From NCBI GenBank assembly GCA_021234155.1, contig JAJEKV010000404.1, forward strand, positions 124,001 to 188,000: 64,000 bases of DNA, written 5' to 3'. The first letter of the stretch is position 1. Each line of letters starts with the position of its first letter. Positions 24,301-34,774 of the stretch are shown in pieces. The notes beneath the pieces are model-generated. The model saw only the letters and a program-made list of their open reading frames with translations. It had not been told where the DNA came from and ran no database searches. The translations under genes were made by a program, and so were the position numbers. The DNA is from Isoetes taiwanensis (taxonomy: Eukaryota > Streptophyta > Lycopodiopsida > Isoetales > Isoetaceae).

Positions 24301-25556
24301 ACAAACTTGATTTCTTTTGATCACGAGAAGATATTGGTAGCAATTTGACATCGAAACTATCCGGAGAGCAATGAGTTGCCCAAGAATTTGAGTGACAGTC
24401 AAGAGAGAAGATTCAAGGACAAGTGCAAAAAGTTCAGGCTAATTGAAGGGATCCTATGATAATTGAAGCATGTCATGAGGGAGTATGTGGAGGACACTTT
24501 GCAGCAGATACAACTGCAAAAAAGATTCTCAGGTCAGGATACTTTTGGCCCACTCTTTTCAAGGATTGTTATGAGACTATAAAAATGCTGCCATAAATGT
24601 CAGGATCTTTGGTAAGAAAACTCACGCAACCAGCTGCCCTGACTGCCATAACTTCCCCTGGGCCTTTTCAAATGTGGGGGTTGGATTTTATAGGTCCCAT
24701 AGACCCACCTTCTTCAGCTCAACACCAGTTCATATTAGTTGCCACTGATTACTTCACCAAATGGGCGAGAGGCAATTCCTTTGAGAGAAGCCAATGCTCA
24801 AACTCTTGCAAGATTTCTGCATGAAAATATTTGTGCGGATTTGGCATACCTTTCAAAATAGTTTTCGATAGAGGCAGCCGGTTCATCAACCATACAATTG
24901 CATTTCTACTAGCCACCTTGAAAGTCAAACATACAAAAGTTCATCCTATTACCCTCGGGAAATGGCCAGCGAGAATCAACTAATAAGACTCTCAAATCCA
25001 TCCTCAAAAAGACCATCAGTATTTCAAAAGGATTGGCACCTAAGACTCCATGATGCACTTTGGGCATATAGAACTACCATCAAAGTGGCTACAAAACACA
25101 CTCCTTTCAGTTTGGTATATGGGATAGAGTCAGTACTGCCTATAGAATTAGAGCTTCCATCACTCAGACTGGCTTATCAGATTAATTTGGAAATGGATGA
25201 GGCTCTAAAAGGCAGGTTTGTGAGATTGATGCAGCTAGAGGAGCATAGATATGAAATGAGAATGCGTTGATGAGAAAAAAAGGCTAAAGATATTGCAGCC
25301 TTCAAAGCGACACACAAATTGCGTGGGAGTCTTAAAAAAGGGAGAGTTAGTGTTGAAATGGAACAAAGCAAGGGAGGATATAGCATCCAAATTTGAGAAT
25401 CTTTGGGAGGGACCATTTGAAGTGATAGGAACGGTGGCAAAGATTCATATTGGCTGAAAAGATATTGCTGATGGCAGAGAATTAATGAACCCTATCAACA
25501 TTGTGCACCTAAAAAGGTATTGGCAACAACATGTTGCCCTTGCTTTGTTTAACTAA
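21331..25556 (+). pseudogene. pol: Pol of unit A, multiple frame breaks
   Basis: Same domain order as unit B. Protease lies at about 21820-22125 and archaeal-type RNase H at about 22320-22700 (YLWFDGGV, then broken). RT spans about 22940-23560, with ICIDYRDLNKATIKDCYPLP, MPFGLMNAS and a FLDDL active site. The reduced RT-linked RNase H spans about 23780-24260. Integrase spans about 24460-25270, with HEGVCGGHFAADTTAKKI and MWGLDFIGPI. The final stop is at 25554-25556. Nearly all frame breaks coincide with places where unit B has CAG or CTG and unit A has CG, CGG, CGAG, CTTTG or a loss. The true state of the ORF is therefore uncertain. Confidence 0.8.
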
Positions 25557-26288
25557 AATCTTTATGGTAAGAGGTAGCTAGGATTAGTTAGTGCATTGCT
25601 AAAAGAAAAATAAGAAAAAAACAGAAAAAAGCAAATATAAGAAAAAAGCTTCAATAGGATGAAAGCAAAAAATTAGTTAAGCCTACCCTAGTAAGTCTAG
25701 TTCTGCTTTGAGATTATTATTCGTGTACTAATGCGTTTCTAGTGTTGCAAGTACAAAAAGGCTGTACAGGTTGTGATCAACTGAGGGAGTGAATCAATAC
25801 TGATCATAGTTCCATGCAGGTGCATCTGAACATGTCATTCACACATCTCTTTCACTATATTACATTATTCTTCATCATCTGGAGTTGCTGCCATTGCCCC
25901 CACACCAGCAACTCAGTCAAACTAACAAGCTTTATCTTCACATGCAGGTGCATCCTTATATCTGCCTCCATCTGTCATCTGATCAAGAGTTGACCTTATA
26001 ACATCTGAAAACCCCCTACATCTTCATAAAATTCCCAAGCTGCTGTCATACTACCATCCTGCAGCTTCTCATAACTAAAGAGATTTATTTTCCATGCAGG
26101 TTCATCTGAAAGGAACATCATTCATGTGTACATTCATAATGCCAAATCTGTCACTTTCAAATCCATATGCAGGTCATTGAGTTGCCAACCATATTCTCAC
26201 ATTGGCAACTGGCTGGAGCTATGTCAAGAAGTACAAACAGCTAGTCAAAGGGGCTGGTAGACCAGCCTTCTCTTTTAGTTTGGCATAA
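25557..26288 (+). other. 3' non-coding part of unit A, with a repeated ATGCAGGT motif
   Basis: About 730 bp between pol and LTR2. The motif ATGCAGGT(G/T)CATC occurs near 25815, 25943 and 26095, and a shorter ATGCAGGTCAT near 26168. The same four sites recur in unit B (34293-34655). A purine tract, CAAAGGGG, lies near 26247, about 35 bp before the LTR, and is the only candidate polypurine tract. Confidence 0.5.
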
Positions 26289-28797
26289 TGCTGCCATGCC
26301 ATGGCAGCATGGAAGAGCCAAGCACATGTTTGCACTAATCCTCTCAACTTGATTTGGTTTGCAAGATAATAGGGAAATGCTTCACTAGCATACATCAAAG
26401 CTTGAAGAGCAAAGGAAGGACAATTGACTCAAGTCACTCAAGAGATACAAAAGGTCAAACAAGCAAAAGGAAGTGAAGAGAAGAGGAGAAAGAACCCCTT
26501 GAAGAATATTCCATGGTATGTAGCTCTTTGTGATCTTGGCATCTTTGGCATTTTGATCCCCTTCCCCATTTGCTCCACCATCCTAAGATACCCTTGCACT
26601 TTGACTCCTTGCTCATATACCTTCCAAAAGTCAACCTTGACCTTGAAAGTTCTTTCTAGTCAAAATACACCTTCATGAAACACCACTTGCTTCATCATCC
26701 ACTAGTTCAAAAGTGACTTGACTTGGTCATAATCTTGCTCACAAAGTCAACATCCCATGCAACTTGAGCAAAGTTAAAAGAAGATTGCAAAAATTCCTAA
26801 GGGAAGTGCTCAAATTTCAAATGTGCCCTAAGAGGCACCTTAAAGTTGCTCCCATAAAATTTTTTGGCTCCTAAATGAGCACTTGATGTGCCAAGTCACT
26901 TCACACCTCATATCACACCTCACTTCTGCGCCAAGTCATCATACCCATCATCATTCTAGCCATTTCATGTCAAACTCTCACATTCAAATCAAAATTCATA
27001 TCAAAGTATTAAACTAGCTTCATTGTTGCCACATCACCATTGACACCTCATCACTCACACACGTCATCTCCATGTCATTCAAAAATTTTGACTAGAAAGA
27101 ATTTTCAAATTCAAGATGGCTGACATGTCACCATTCCTATTGGCCACATCATACCACCTAGCCTTGTCATCATTTCCAAATGCCACTACATCCACTCCTT
27201 AGCTCATTTTTTGCCAAAATCCAAAGAACTCCATTATGAGAAGAGATTCGAGAATCTTTTAGGGTGCAAGAAAAGATTCCCTCGGGAAAAAAATTTTGAA
27301 AAAAGGCTTTGTTTTGGGCATTATATGTGCTTCCTAGGGAATCGTGCCTTAGTGCCTAGGGGTGCAAAAATTTTCCTATCTACCCCCCCAAGCCTAATTT
27401 CTCTTTCCGGCCCAATCTCCCCATGCCGTGGAACATCCGGCGTGTGGGGTGGTGGAGGTACCGGATCCCACGTGGATATTGCAATAATAATCGAAATATT
27501 GAATTTTCTTCTTGTTATATACCTTGGCCGCCAAATTCGATTGAGCCTGTGGGATATTTCGTACGAACCCATATGAACCCTAAATCAGGAAAATGCCAAG
27601 ATCGGTTAATTTGGCCTAACAAACTAGCAAATCATGACCTAAAGCGGCCGAATCACCATGTTTAATGCCAAGAACACTTATTGCGGGCTAAAAGACAGAG
27701 GATTGAAGGAAAATGATCAAGATCTCAAAGAGCGAGCATTTACAAAAGGCTTTTTCTCGCAGAAAAAATTCGAGGGCTTTGAGGCAAAGAAGTGTTTTTG
27801 GCTTTGAAGAAGGACGGCTTGATGACCTTGAGCTTGATTTGACCTCCAATGTTTACCTATGATCCAGTTATTGACTCAATTCTCCGGATTTTTTGAATGT
27901 GTACCTATTTGATCATTGCCCAAGACCACGAGCTTGGGATATTACATTGTATCTCTTGAGTGTTTGATTAAATTGAAAATCCGACCTTTGTAGCAATCTG
28001 TTTGTGTTGCATGAAACTCATTCCCAAAAGTAGGCAATTATCGAGAGGCTAGGCGTCTTGTGTACGTCCAAACCGTCGGATAGGGTGTGATGCGCCTATG
28101 TAGCAACTCTTTGGGAAGTGCAAAAGCCAAATTCTGTCAAGGCAAAATTACAATACCAATTTGAGCCAACATCTTTAGATCCTTTGGTATTGCACTGCTT
28201 GAGGCATTGAGCATAAGAGAGTGATTGTTTGAGCATCAATCTTGTCAAACTAAATATGATAAACAAGGCAATGCTAGACACGCGTGCAATCCTTCATTAG
28301 AAAATATCTTCTTTCAAGATTGTTCATTTTTATAGTCTTAGGCAAAAATCGTCAAAAGAAAAAATTAGGTTCCTTTTGTCAAAAAGAAGACTTGGCCCTT
28401 ATTGTGCGGACAAATGGGCGAATAGCGTTGGTAACTCAGAAAATTCCTTGCCAATATCGAGTTCCAAATTTTTGCTCTGCCGGGGATATTGACCAAAAAT
28501 TGACTGGGTCGATGATCTAATTTTGGCCTACCTAACCTACTCGGACCTGTTGAGATTTTTACTGACTGTTAGTGTCAAGTGTTGAGCATCTTGAGGAGAG
28601 AGATCCATATCCATAGCTTGATAGATCATTTTACGCAAGTTATTTTGTGAAGCGGACTTTTTGCCTTGAGGGAAACATACTCCTAGTGAACTTTTTGTGC
28701 ACCATTTTTGGAATTTTTACTTTTCAGTGGTTGCCTCAAGCAACCTAGAGGTTCTAAACCACTGAGGTTGAAGGTTTTGCCAGGAACACCTTCAACA
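26289..28797 (+). repeat. LTR2 of the gypsy array (shared by units A and B)
   Basis: About 2,509 bp, TGCTGCCATG...CACCTTCAACA. It serves as 3' LTR of unit A and 5' LTR of unit B. It shares with LTR3 the 13 bp missing from LTR1 and the variant CACCATTCCTATT, where LTR1 has CACCATTAATATT. Confidence 0.92.
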
Positions 28798-28840
28798 TTT
28801 TGGAGGTTCTACCGAGATCATTTTCCTGGAATCTGAACTC

Positions 28841-29865
28841 ATGGCACCCAAAAGAACTAATGAGGCATCCGGAGCCCACTTGAAGCCGCGGGATAATCAT
28901 GAAGCTACTTGCGGCACCCTCTTGTCACTATACAAGCAAATGCAGGTATGCCTTATCAATACTTTGAGCTAAATGTGCCTATTCCAGTCCCTGTTTTTGA
29001 TCCGAGCATGAATGCCAATAATTTCCTCAAGACTTTTGAAGAATACTACCAAGAATATGGTCACAAAAAGGGCTGTAAGTTTTCTGAGTTTAAAAAATGT
29101 TTCAAGAACGATGAAGTCAGGGCTTGGTTAGAGTATGTTGTAAGTTTAGGCACCAACTCTTGGGAAGAACTGGTAAAAAAGTTTTTAACAAGGTTTGGAA
29201 GAGTCTTGGACCCCCAAGATTTAATCTTTGAGTTGCAAACTTTTCGCATCAAACATGGTGAGAGTGTGCACCAAATATGTTGAAAGATTCAATCTATATC
29301 GGTCAAATGCCAAATCAATCATGTTCCTAACCATACCACGCATCTAGTGGCTTCTTTTATCGGGGGATTAAGCGGCAGAACCGAGGATACGTAAAGCTTT
29401 TGAAGATCCAAAACAAGAGGGATTTGATACAATACACAAGGCTTTCACCAAGGCTCATTGAAATTGCAGATATGATATCTTACTTACGGATGATGTGCAC
29501 TCACCAAGTGATCCTTTTTTCCAGATTATGAGCAAGAATATATGGGAGCAGCACCTATACCTATTTATGCTGTCCAAAAAGAGAAGAAAAAGGTTAAGAT
29601 TGAAGATGATGAGGCTCCTGCAGCAGATGTAAGAGCAGAGATCACCAAAGTGTCCGAAGCACTGGTTGAGGTAACCAAACAACTTCAAGAGCTGAAAAGC
29701 TCAAAATTTGAAAAGAAAACTTACCCTCCATGTGTGCATTGCTTTAGAGATACTCATTCTTCTGACTATTGCTGGTATAGGCCATGCACTAAGTGTGGAA
29801 AGAGAGGTCATTTTGGTAAAGAATGCCCTGTGTGTGAATTTTGTAAAGGTCAGAGGGCATTATGA
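28841..29865 (+). pseudogene. gag: Gag of unit B with zinc knuckle
   Basis: ATG at 28841, but the frame breaks within 60 bp at CTG/CAG positions (GCATCCGGAGCC here, GCATCTGAGCC in unit A). The capsid domain is open again at 28909-29283. After another break near 29270-29540, the tail is open to 29865. It has a coiled-coil-like segment (EALVEVTKQLQELKSSK) and a Cys-rich nucleic-acid-binding end: CVHC, then CTKCGKRGHFGKEC (a CCHC knuckle), then CEFC, at about 29735-29850. Unit B preserves this C-terminal half better than unit A. Confidence 0.85.
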
Positions 29866-30231
29866 GGATAGGTGCGAGTGTTAAAGAGTATTTTGCCGCA
29901 TAAGAAAAGTCTAAAGTTAATGAGCCAAATGCATCTATAAGGTTTGTGCAGGAAATTGAGGAACAAGAGGAGATAATGGCTGTCCCACACCGGAGAATGA
30001 ATAATGCCAAAGAAAGAGAATCAACACATGAGGAAGTCGACATCTTGAAACATAGGGATGCCGAAGCAAAGCAGGGTCGCGTGCCTCCTCCTCCTGCCTT
30101 TAAATTTGTCAAGAAGGAGAAAGAGTGTGAGGACTTTGAATATTTGTTGAAAAATTCAAAAATCGTGGTAGATTTCTTGACCTTGCTCAAGATAGCCCCT
30201 TCATAAAAAAAGGTTCTCAATCTGACTAAGG

Positions 30232-30660
30232 AAGATGAGTTTGCCCCTAACAAACCACATTGAGGAGCACATGCTCACTCGGGATGATTATGATCCTGGA
30301 GCTTTCACTTGTGTTGCCAAAATGGGAGGAAAAATCTTAACCAAGGTTCTGCTAGATGGAGGATCACCCCTGAATGTAATGCCACACCATGTTATGAGGC
30401 TATGTGGTCTAGAAATAGACAAGAAGGCTCCAATGATCTTAAAATCTTTCTCTAACACAAAAATCAATCCAGTTGGAATAGTTAGCAACGTGCCTATTGA
30501 TGTTGAAGGAATAATGATTGCAGCTAACTTTGTTGTGGTTGCTTTTGAAGGAATAGGGGACAAATCAGATATATATGACTTACTTTTGGGCAGAAAATGG
30601 CTTTCTACAGTTGATGCTAGGCAGGAGAATGCACTATTTCAAATGGCAAGAAAAAGGTAA
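30232..30660 (+). CDS. Protease domain of unit B
   Basis: Aspartic protease of the retropepsin type. The active-site motif is LLDGGSPLNVM (codons at about 30349-30381), a DGGS variant where DSGA/DTGA is more common. DGGS occurs in Tat/Athila-type plant elements. The flap region follows, and the domain ends with DLLLGRKWLSTVDA (about 30579-30620), the usual (I/L)LG core. It would cut the Gag-Pol polyprotein. The frame closes at 30658-30660 and the next ORF opens two bases on in another frame. The same break is present in unit A. Confidence 0.85.
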   Translation, partial: KMSLPLTNHIEEHMLTRDDYDPGAFTCVAKMGGKILTKVLLDGGSPLNVMPHHVMRLCGLEIDKKAPMILKSFSNTKINPVGIVSNVPIDVEGIMIAANFVVVAFEGIGDKSDIYDLLLGRKWLSTVDARQENALFQMARKR

Positions 30661-30662
30661 CA

Positions 30663-32111
30663 TTGTACAATAAGTTAGGAGAGTTTGAAAGCATGAATTT
30701 CATTGAAGAAGAAATGCTGCTATCACATCCATGTGAAGAATTTGAACTGAATGCAGTAGAGCTAGAGTCTAGCATAAAAATTCCAAAAGAATTAGCTTCA
30801 GCTAAAACAAGCAATTTTGCTTATTTATGGTTTGATGGTGGTGTTTCCAAAAGGCTTAATGTAGCATCTTCTGCTACTATTCTCAAGGATGCTTCCAACA
30901 GGTTGCTTGCTAAGGTGGGTAGAATTTATCCAAATGTCACTTCTAATATGGCAGAGTATAAGGCATTAATTGCAGGTCTTCAAGAAGCAAAAAATCTAAA
31001 CATTAGTGATGTAATCATCTTTGGAGACTCTCAGCTTGTCTGCAGGCAAATATCAGGAGAATATCAGGCCAAGAGTAAAGACATGATGCAGCTCAGAGAT
31101 CAAGCTATGCTGGAACTGAAGAATTTTGAAACTTGGGAACTTTGCCATGTGCCAAGGGAGCAAAATTGTGAAGCAGACTCGTTGTGCAGGAGTGTGCTAC
31201 TGGAACACTTGGCTAAGGGAGCAATTCAAGAAGATGAGCTTGAAAAGAAAGATCTGCAACAGCTATACCCCATCCTGGTAATCAATGCAAGTGAAGACAA
31301 ACAGATAAAAGAAATCAAGGTCAACAAGAAAGGTCTAGATAGGGTATTATATGTTGGTGATTTGTTTAAAGAAGAGGACAATGCTTTTGTTACTAAATTC
31401 TTTGATGATTGGAAGGATATCTTTGCTTGGGATTATGATGAGTTGATTGGTGTTGACAAAAGCATTTGTGAGTTTGAGATCAAGATCAAGGAACCTGTTA
31501 TACAAAAGCTAAGAAGGATTAATGCTTCTCTATTAGGTTTAATCAAGGAGGAATTGTGCAAAATGAAAGATGCAGGTGTGATTGCAGAAATTGTGAACCC
31601 TGAGTGGCTATCTTGCATTGTTCCCGTTGAGAAGAAAAATAAGACTATTAGAATTTGCATAGATTATAGAGATCTAAACAAAGCCACTATCAAAGATTGC
31701 TATCCTTTGCCATTTCTGGAAGAAGTGCTGCATGCTGTAGCAGGGAAAGAAATTTACTCATTCTTAGATGGCTTTTCAGGTTTTAATCAGATAAGCATCA
31801 AGGAAAGTGATCAGCCAAAAACTTCATTTATCACACCTTGGGGAACATTTGCCATGAAAAGAATGCCATTTGGATTGATGAATGCATCTGCAACATTCCA
31901 AAGAGCCATGGATACAATTTTTAGAGAAATGCCTGCCAATATTTTTCGTGTATTTTTGGATGACCTTTGTTTGGGAACTTCTCTAGAAAAACATTTTGAT
32001 ATGCCAACCATGCTGTTTGATTTGTGTAGAAAAGGGAGAGTGAGTTTGAATCCCAAAAATGTGTTTTTATCCTCAAGAGGAGAGTTGCTTGGGCATGTAG
32101 TGTCTCGGTGA
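30663..32111 (+). CDS. pol: Archaeal-type RNase H plus reverse transcriptase of unit B
   Basis: A single open frame of 482 codons (first ATG at 30693). Residues about 53-180 are a complete archaeal-type (RVT_3-like) RNase H: YLWFDGGV (Asp), NMAEYKALIAGLQEA (Glu), IIFGDSQLVCRQI (Asp), then HVPREQNCEADSL (last Asp). Residues about 240-300 are a linker. RT follows: IRICIDYRDLNKATIKDCYP, YSFLDGFSGFNQI with the first catalytic Asp, MPFGLMNASATFQRAMD, and VFLDDL with the paired Asp, near residue 433. All catalytic residues of both domains are present. The RNase H lies before RT, whereas plant Tat elements are known for carrying it after the RT-linked RNase H. Confidence 0.9.
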   Translation: MYNKLGEFESMNFIEEEMLLSHPCEEFELNAVELESSIKIPKELASAKTSNFAYLWFDGGVSKRLNVASSATILKDASNRLLAKVGRIYPNVTSNMAEYKALIAGLQEAKNLNISDVIIFGDSQLVCRQISGEYQAKSKDMMQLRDQAMLELKNFETWELCHVPREQNCEADSLCRSVLLEHLAKGAIQEDELEKKDLQQLYPILVINASEDKQIKEIKVNKKGLDRVLYVGDLFKEEDNAFVTKFFDDWKDIFAWDYDELIGVDKSICEFEIKIKEPVIQKLRRINASLLGLIKEELCKMKDAGVIAEIVNPEWLSCIVPVEKKNKTIRICIDYRDLNKATIKDCYPLPFLEEVLHAVAGKEIYSFLDGFSGFNQISIKESDQPKTSFITPWGTFAMKRMPFGLMNASATFQRAMDTIFREMPANIFRVFLDDLCLGTSLEKHFDMPTMLFDLCRKGRVSLNPKNVFLSSRGELLGHVVSR

Positions 32112-32930
32112 GGAATTCAAATATCTGAAAGTAAGGTTGAAGCTCTAAGAAAACTAGCACCTCAAAAACCCTCAAAGCGGGGTTAAAAGCTTCATGGGGA
32201 TGACTAGCTTTTTGAGAATGTATGTACCTCATTTTTCCCACACTATGAGCGCAATTTCTAACCTCACAAAGGTTGGAAAATTCTCCAAAAGTGAAAGTAA
32301 ACATATCCTAGTAAATTGGGATGAGCAATGCCAAGAATCTTTTGACAAGATCATTGATGCTATTTGTAAATCTATCCTACTTAAACCTCCTGATCTAGAG
32401 ACCCTTCAAAGCTTATATCGGTGTGACAAAAAGGCAATTGGTTTGGCACTCTGCAAGCAAGCAAGATGTGCAAGCATTAATCGAATTAAGGTATCCAGGT
32501 TGGAGAAAAGTGCGGCAGACTTTGATGTTCTTGATAGAAAGACAAGGACATCTTCTTCAAAACAATCAGGTGCAAGTATTCATGAGACAAAATCCTTTCT
32601 CACTCCTTTTTGCAAAAAAGCAACCAAAGGCCAAATTGTGCAGGTGGGCTTGTAAGATCCAAGCTTATGATATTCTTTGTAAAAGGTGGTAAAGTTGATC
32701 GAGAATCCCAGCTCTTATCTTCCACATGTGTTATTTGAGCATGAAGATCAAGAAGGGTTATGTAATGATGACAATCTAACAAACTTGATTTCTTTTGATG
32801 CAGAAGATATTGACTGGCAATTTGACATCAGAAACTATCTGGAGAGCAATGAGTTGCCCAAGAATTTGAGTGACAGTCAAGAGAGAAGATTCAAGGACAA
32901 GTGCAAAAAGTTCAGGCTAATTGAAGGGAT
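32112..32930 (+). pseudogene. RT thumb and reduced RT-linked RNase H of unit B
   Basis: After a frame break at a CTG/CAG-like site (32105-32112) the RT thumb/connection continues: SFLRMYVPHFSHTMSAISNL at about 32209-32268. A remnant of the normal gypsy RNase H follows. Its start (D-CDKKAIG-AL near 32417) and end (FSLLFAKKQPKAKLCRWACK, about 32601-32660) are visible. The middle, with the Glu and second Asp region, is short and frame-broken in both units. It may have lost function, with the upstream archaeal-type RNase H taking over. Confidence 0.6.
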
Positions 32931-32933
32931 CCT

Positions 32934-33662
32934 ATGATAATTGAAGCATGTCATGAGGGAGTATGTGGAGGACACTTTGCAGCAGATACAACTGCAAAAA
33001 AGATTCTCAGGTCAGGATACTTTTGGCCCACTCTTTTCAAGGATTGTTATGAGACTATAAAATGCTGCCATAAATGTCAGATCTTTGGTAAGAAAACTCT
33101 GCAACCAGCTGCCCTGACTGCCATAACTTCCCCTGGGCCTTTTCAAATGTGGGGGTTGGATTTTATAGGTCCCATAGACCCACCTTCTTCAGCTCAACAC
33201 CAGTTCATATTAGTTGCCACTGATTACTTCACCAAATGGGCAGAGGCAATTCCTTTGAGAGAAGCCAATGCTCAAGCTACTGCAAGATTTCTGCATGAAA
33301 ATATTTGTGCCAGATTTGGCATACCTTTCAAAATAGTTTCTGATAGAGGCAGCCAGTTCATCAACCATACAATTGCATTTCTACTAGCCACCTTGAAAGT
33401 CAAACATACCAAAAGTTCATCCTATTACCCTCAGGGAAATGGCCAAGCAGAATCAACTAATAAGACTCTCAAATCCATCCTCAAAAAGACCATCAGTGTT
33501 TCAAAAAAGGATTGGCACCTAAGACTCCATGATGCACTTTGGGCATATAGAACTACCATCAAAGTGGCTACAAAACACACTCCTTTCAGTTTGGTATATG
33601 GGATAGAGTCAGTACTGCCTATAGAATTAGAGCTTCCATCACTCGACCGGCTTATCGATTAA
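32934..33662 (+). CDS. Integrase of unit B
   Basis: Zinc-binding N-terminus in HHCC form: H in CHEGVCGGHF, then CYETIKCCHKC, residues about 5-48. The catalytic core has MWGLDFIGPI (first Asp, about residue 74), KIVSDRGSQF (second Asp, about residue 137) and GNGQAESTNKTL (Glu, about residue 173), which is the D,D35E triad of retroviral-type integrases. The core ends in HLRLHDALWAYRTT and TPFSLVYGIESVLP. The frame breaks at 33645-33662, and the C-terminal domain continues to the stop at 34030-34032 (KFENLWEGPFEVIG, then IVHLKR). No chromodomain is recognised. Confidence 0.88.
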   Translation: MIIEACHEGVCGGHFAADTTAKKILRSGYFWPTLFKDCYETIKCCHKCQIFGKKTLQPAALTAITSPGPFQMWGLDFIGPIDPPSSAQHQFILVATDYFTKWAEAIPLREANAQATARFLHENICARFGIPFKIVSDRGSQFINHTIAFLLATLKVKHTKSSSYYPQGNGQAESTNKTLKSILKKTISVSKKDWHLRLHDALWAYRTTIKVATKHTPFSLVYGIESVLPIELELPSLDRLID

Positions 33663-34032
33663 TTTGGAAATGGATGAGGCTCTAAAAAGACGGGGTTTGT
33701 GAGATTGATGCAGCTAGAGGAGCATAGATATGAGGCTGAGAATGCAGTGATGAGAAAAAAGGCTAAATATATTGCAGCCTTCAAAGCAGCACACAAATTG
33801 CGGGGAGTCTTAAAAACAGGAGAGTTAGTGTTGAAATGGAACAAAGCAAGGGAGGATATAGCATCCAAATTTGAGAATCTTTGGGAGGGACCATTTGAAG
33901 TGATAGGAACAGTGGCAAAAGATTCATATTGGTGAAAGATATTATTGATGGCAGAGAATTAATGAACCCTATCAACATTGTGCACCTAAAAGGTATTGGC
34001 AACAACATGTTGCCCTTGCTTTGTTTAACTAA

Positions 34033-34774
34033 AATCTTTATGGTAAGAGGTAGCTAGGATTAGTTAGTGCATTGCTAAAAGAAAAATAAGAAAAAAAACA
34101 GAAAAAAGCAAATATAAGAAAAAAAGCTTCAATAGGATGAAAGCAAAAATTAGTTAAGCCTACCCTAGTAAGTCTAGTTCGCTTTGAGATTATTATTCGT
34201 GTACTAATGCGTTTCTAGTGTTGCAAGTACAAAAAATTTTGTGCGGGTTGTGATCAAGCGAGGGAGTGAATCAATCACCCGATCATAGTTCCATGCGGTG
34301 CATCCGAACATGTCATTCACACATCTCTTTCACTATATTACATTATTCTTCATCATCCGGAGTTCTTTGCCATTGCCCCCACACCGGCAACTTTCGGTCA
34401 AACTAACAAGCTTTATCTTCACATGCAGGTGCATCCTTATATCGCCTCCATCGTCATCGATCAAGAGTTGACCTTATAACATCTGAAAACCCCTACATCT
34501 TCATAAAATTCCCAAAGGCTGTTTGTCATACTACCATCCTGCAGACTTCTCATAACTAAAGAGATTTATTTTCCATGCAGGTTCATCTGAAAGGAACATC
34601 ATTCATGTGTACATTCATAATGCCAAATCTGTCACTTTCAAATCCATATGCAGGTCATTGAGTTGCCAACCATATTCTCACATTGGCAACTGGCTGGAGC
34701 TATGTCAAGAAGTACAAAGCTTGACTAGTCAAAGGGGCTGGTAGAGACCAGCCTTCTCTTTTAGTTTGGCATAA
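34033..34774 (+). other. 3' non-coding part of unit B
   Basis: Counterpart of 25557-26288, with the same ATGCAGGT motifs and the same purine tract (CAAAGGGG near 34731). Many of the differences from unit A fall at CAG/CTG sites. Confidence 0.5.

Noticed and set aside
17795-26288. Reading the broken gag-pol frames of unit A as proof of ancient decay
   Set aside because: LTRs and interiors are almost identical between units, and breaks fall at CAG/CTG sites, so recent insertion with sequence error fits better.
26255-26288. LTR start at TGGTAGACCAGCC just after the purine tract
   Set aside because: LTR1 lacks this piece, and the GGAAG duplication fits only the later start at TGCTGCC.
34033-34774. 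Envelope-like ORF downstream of integrase
   Set aside because: No open frame of useful length in either unit; no signal peptide or membrane segment.
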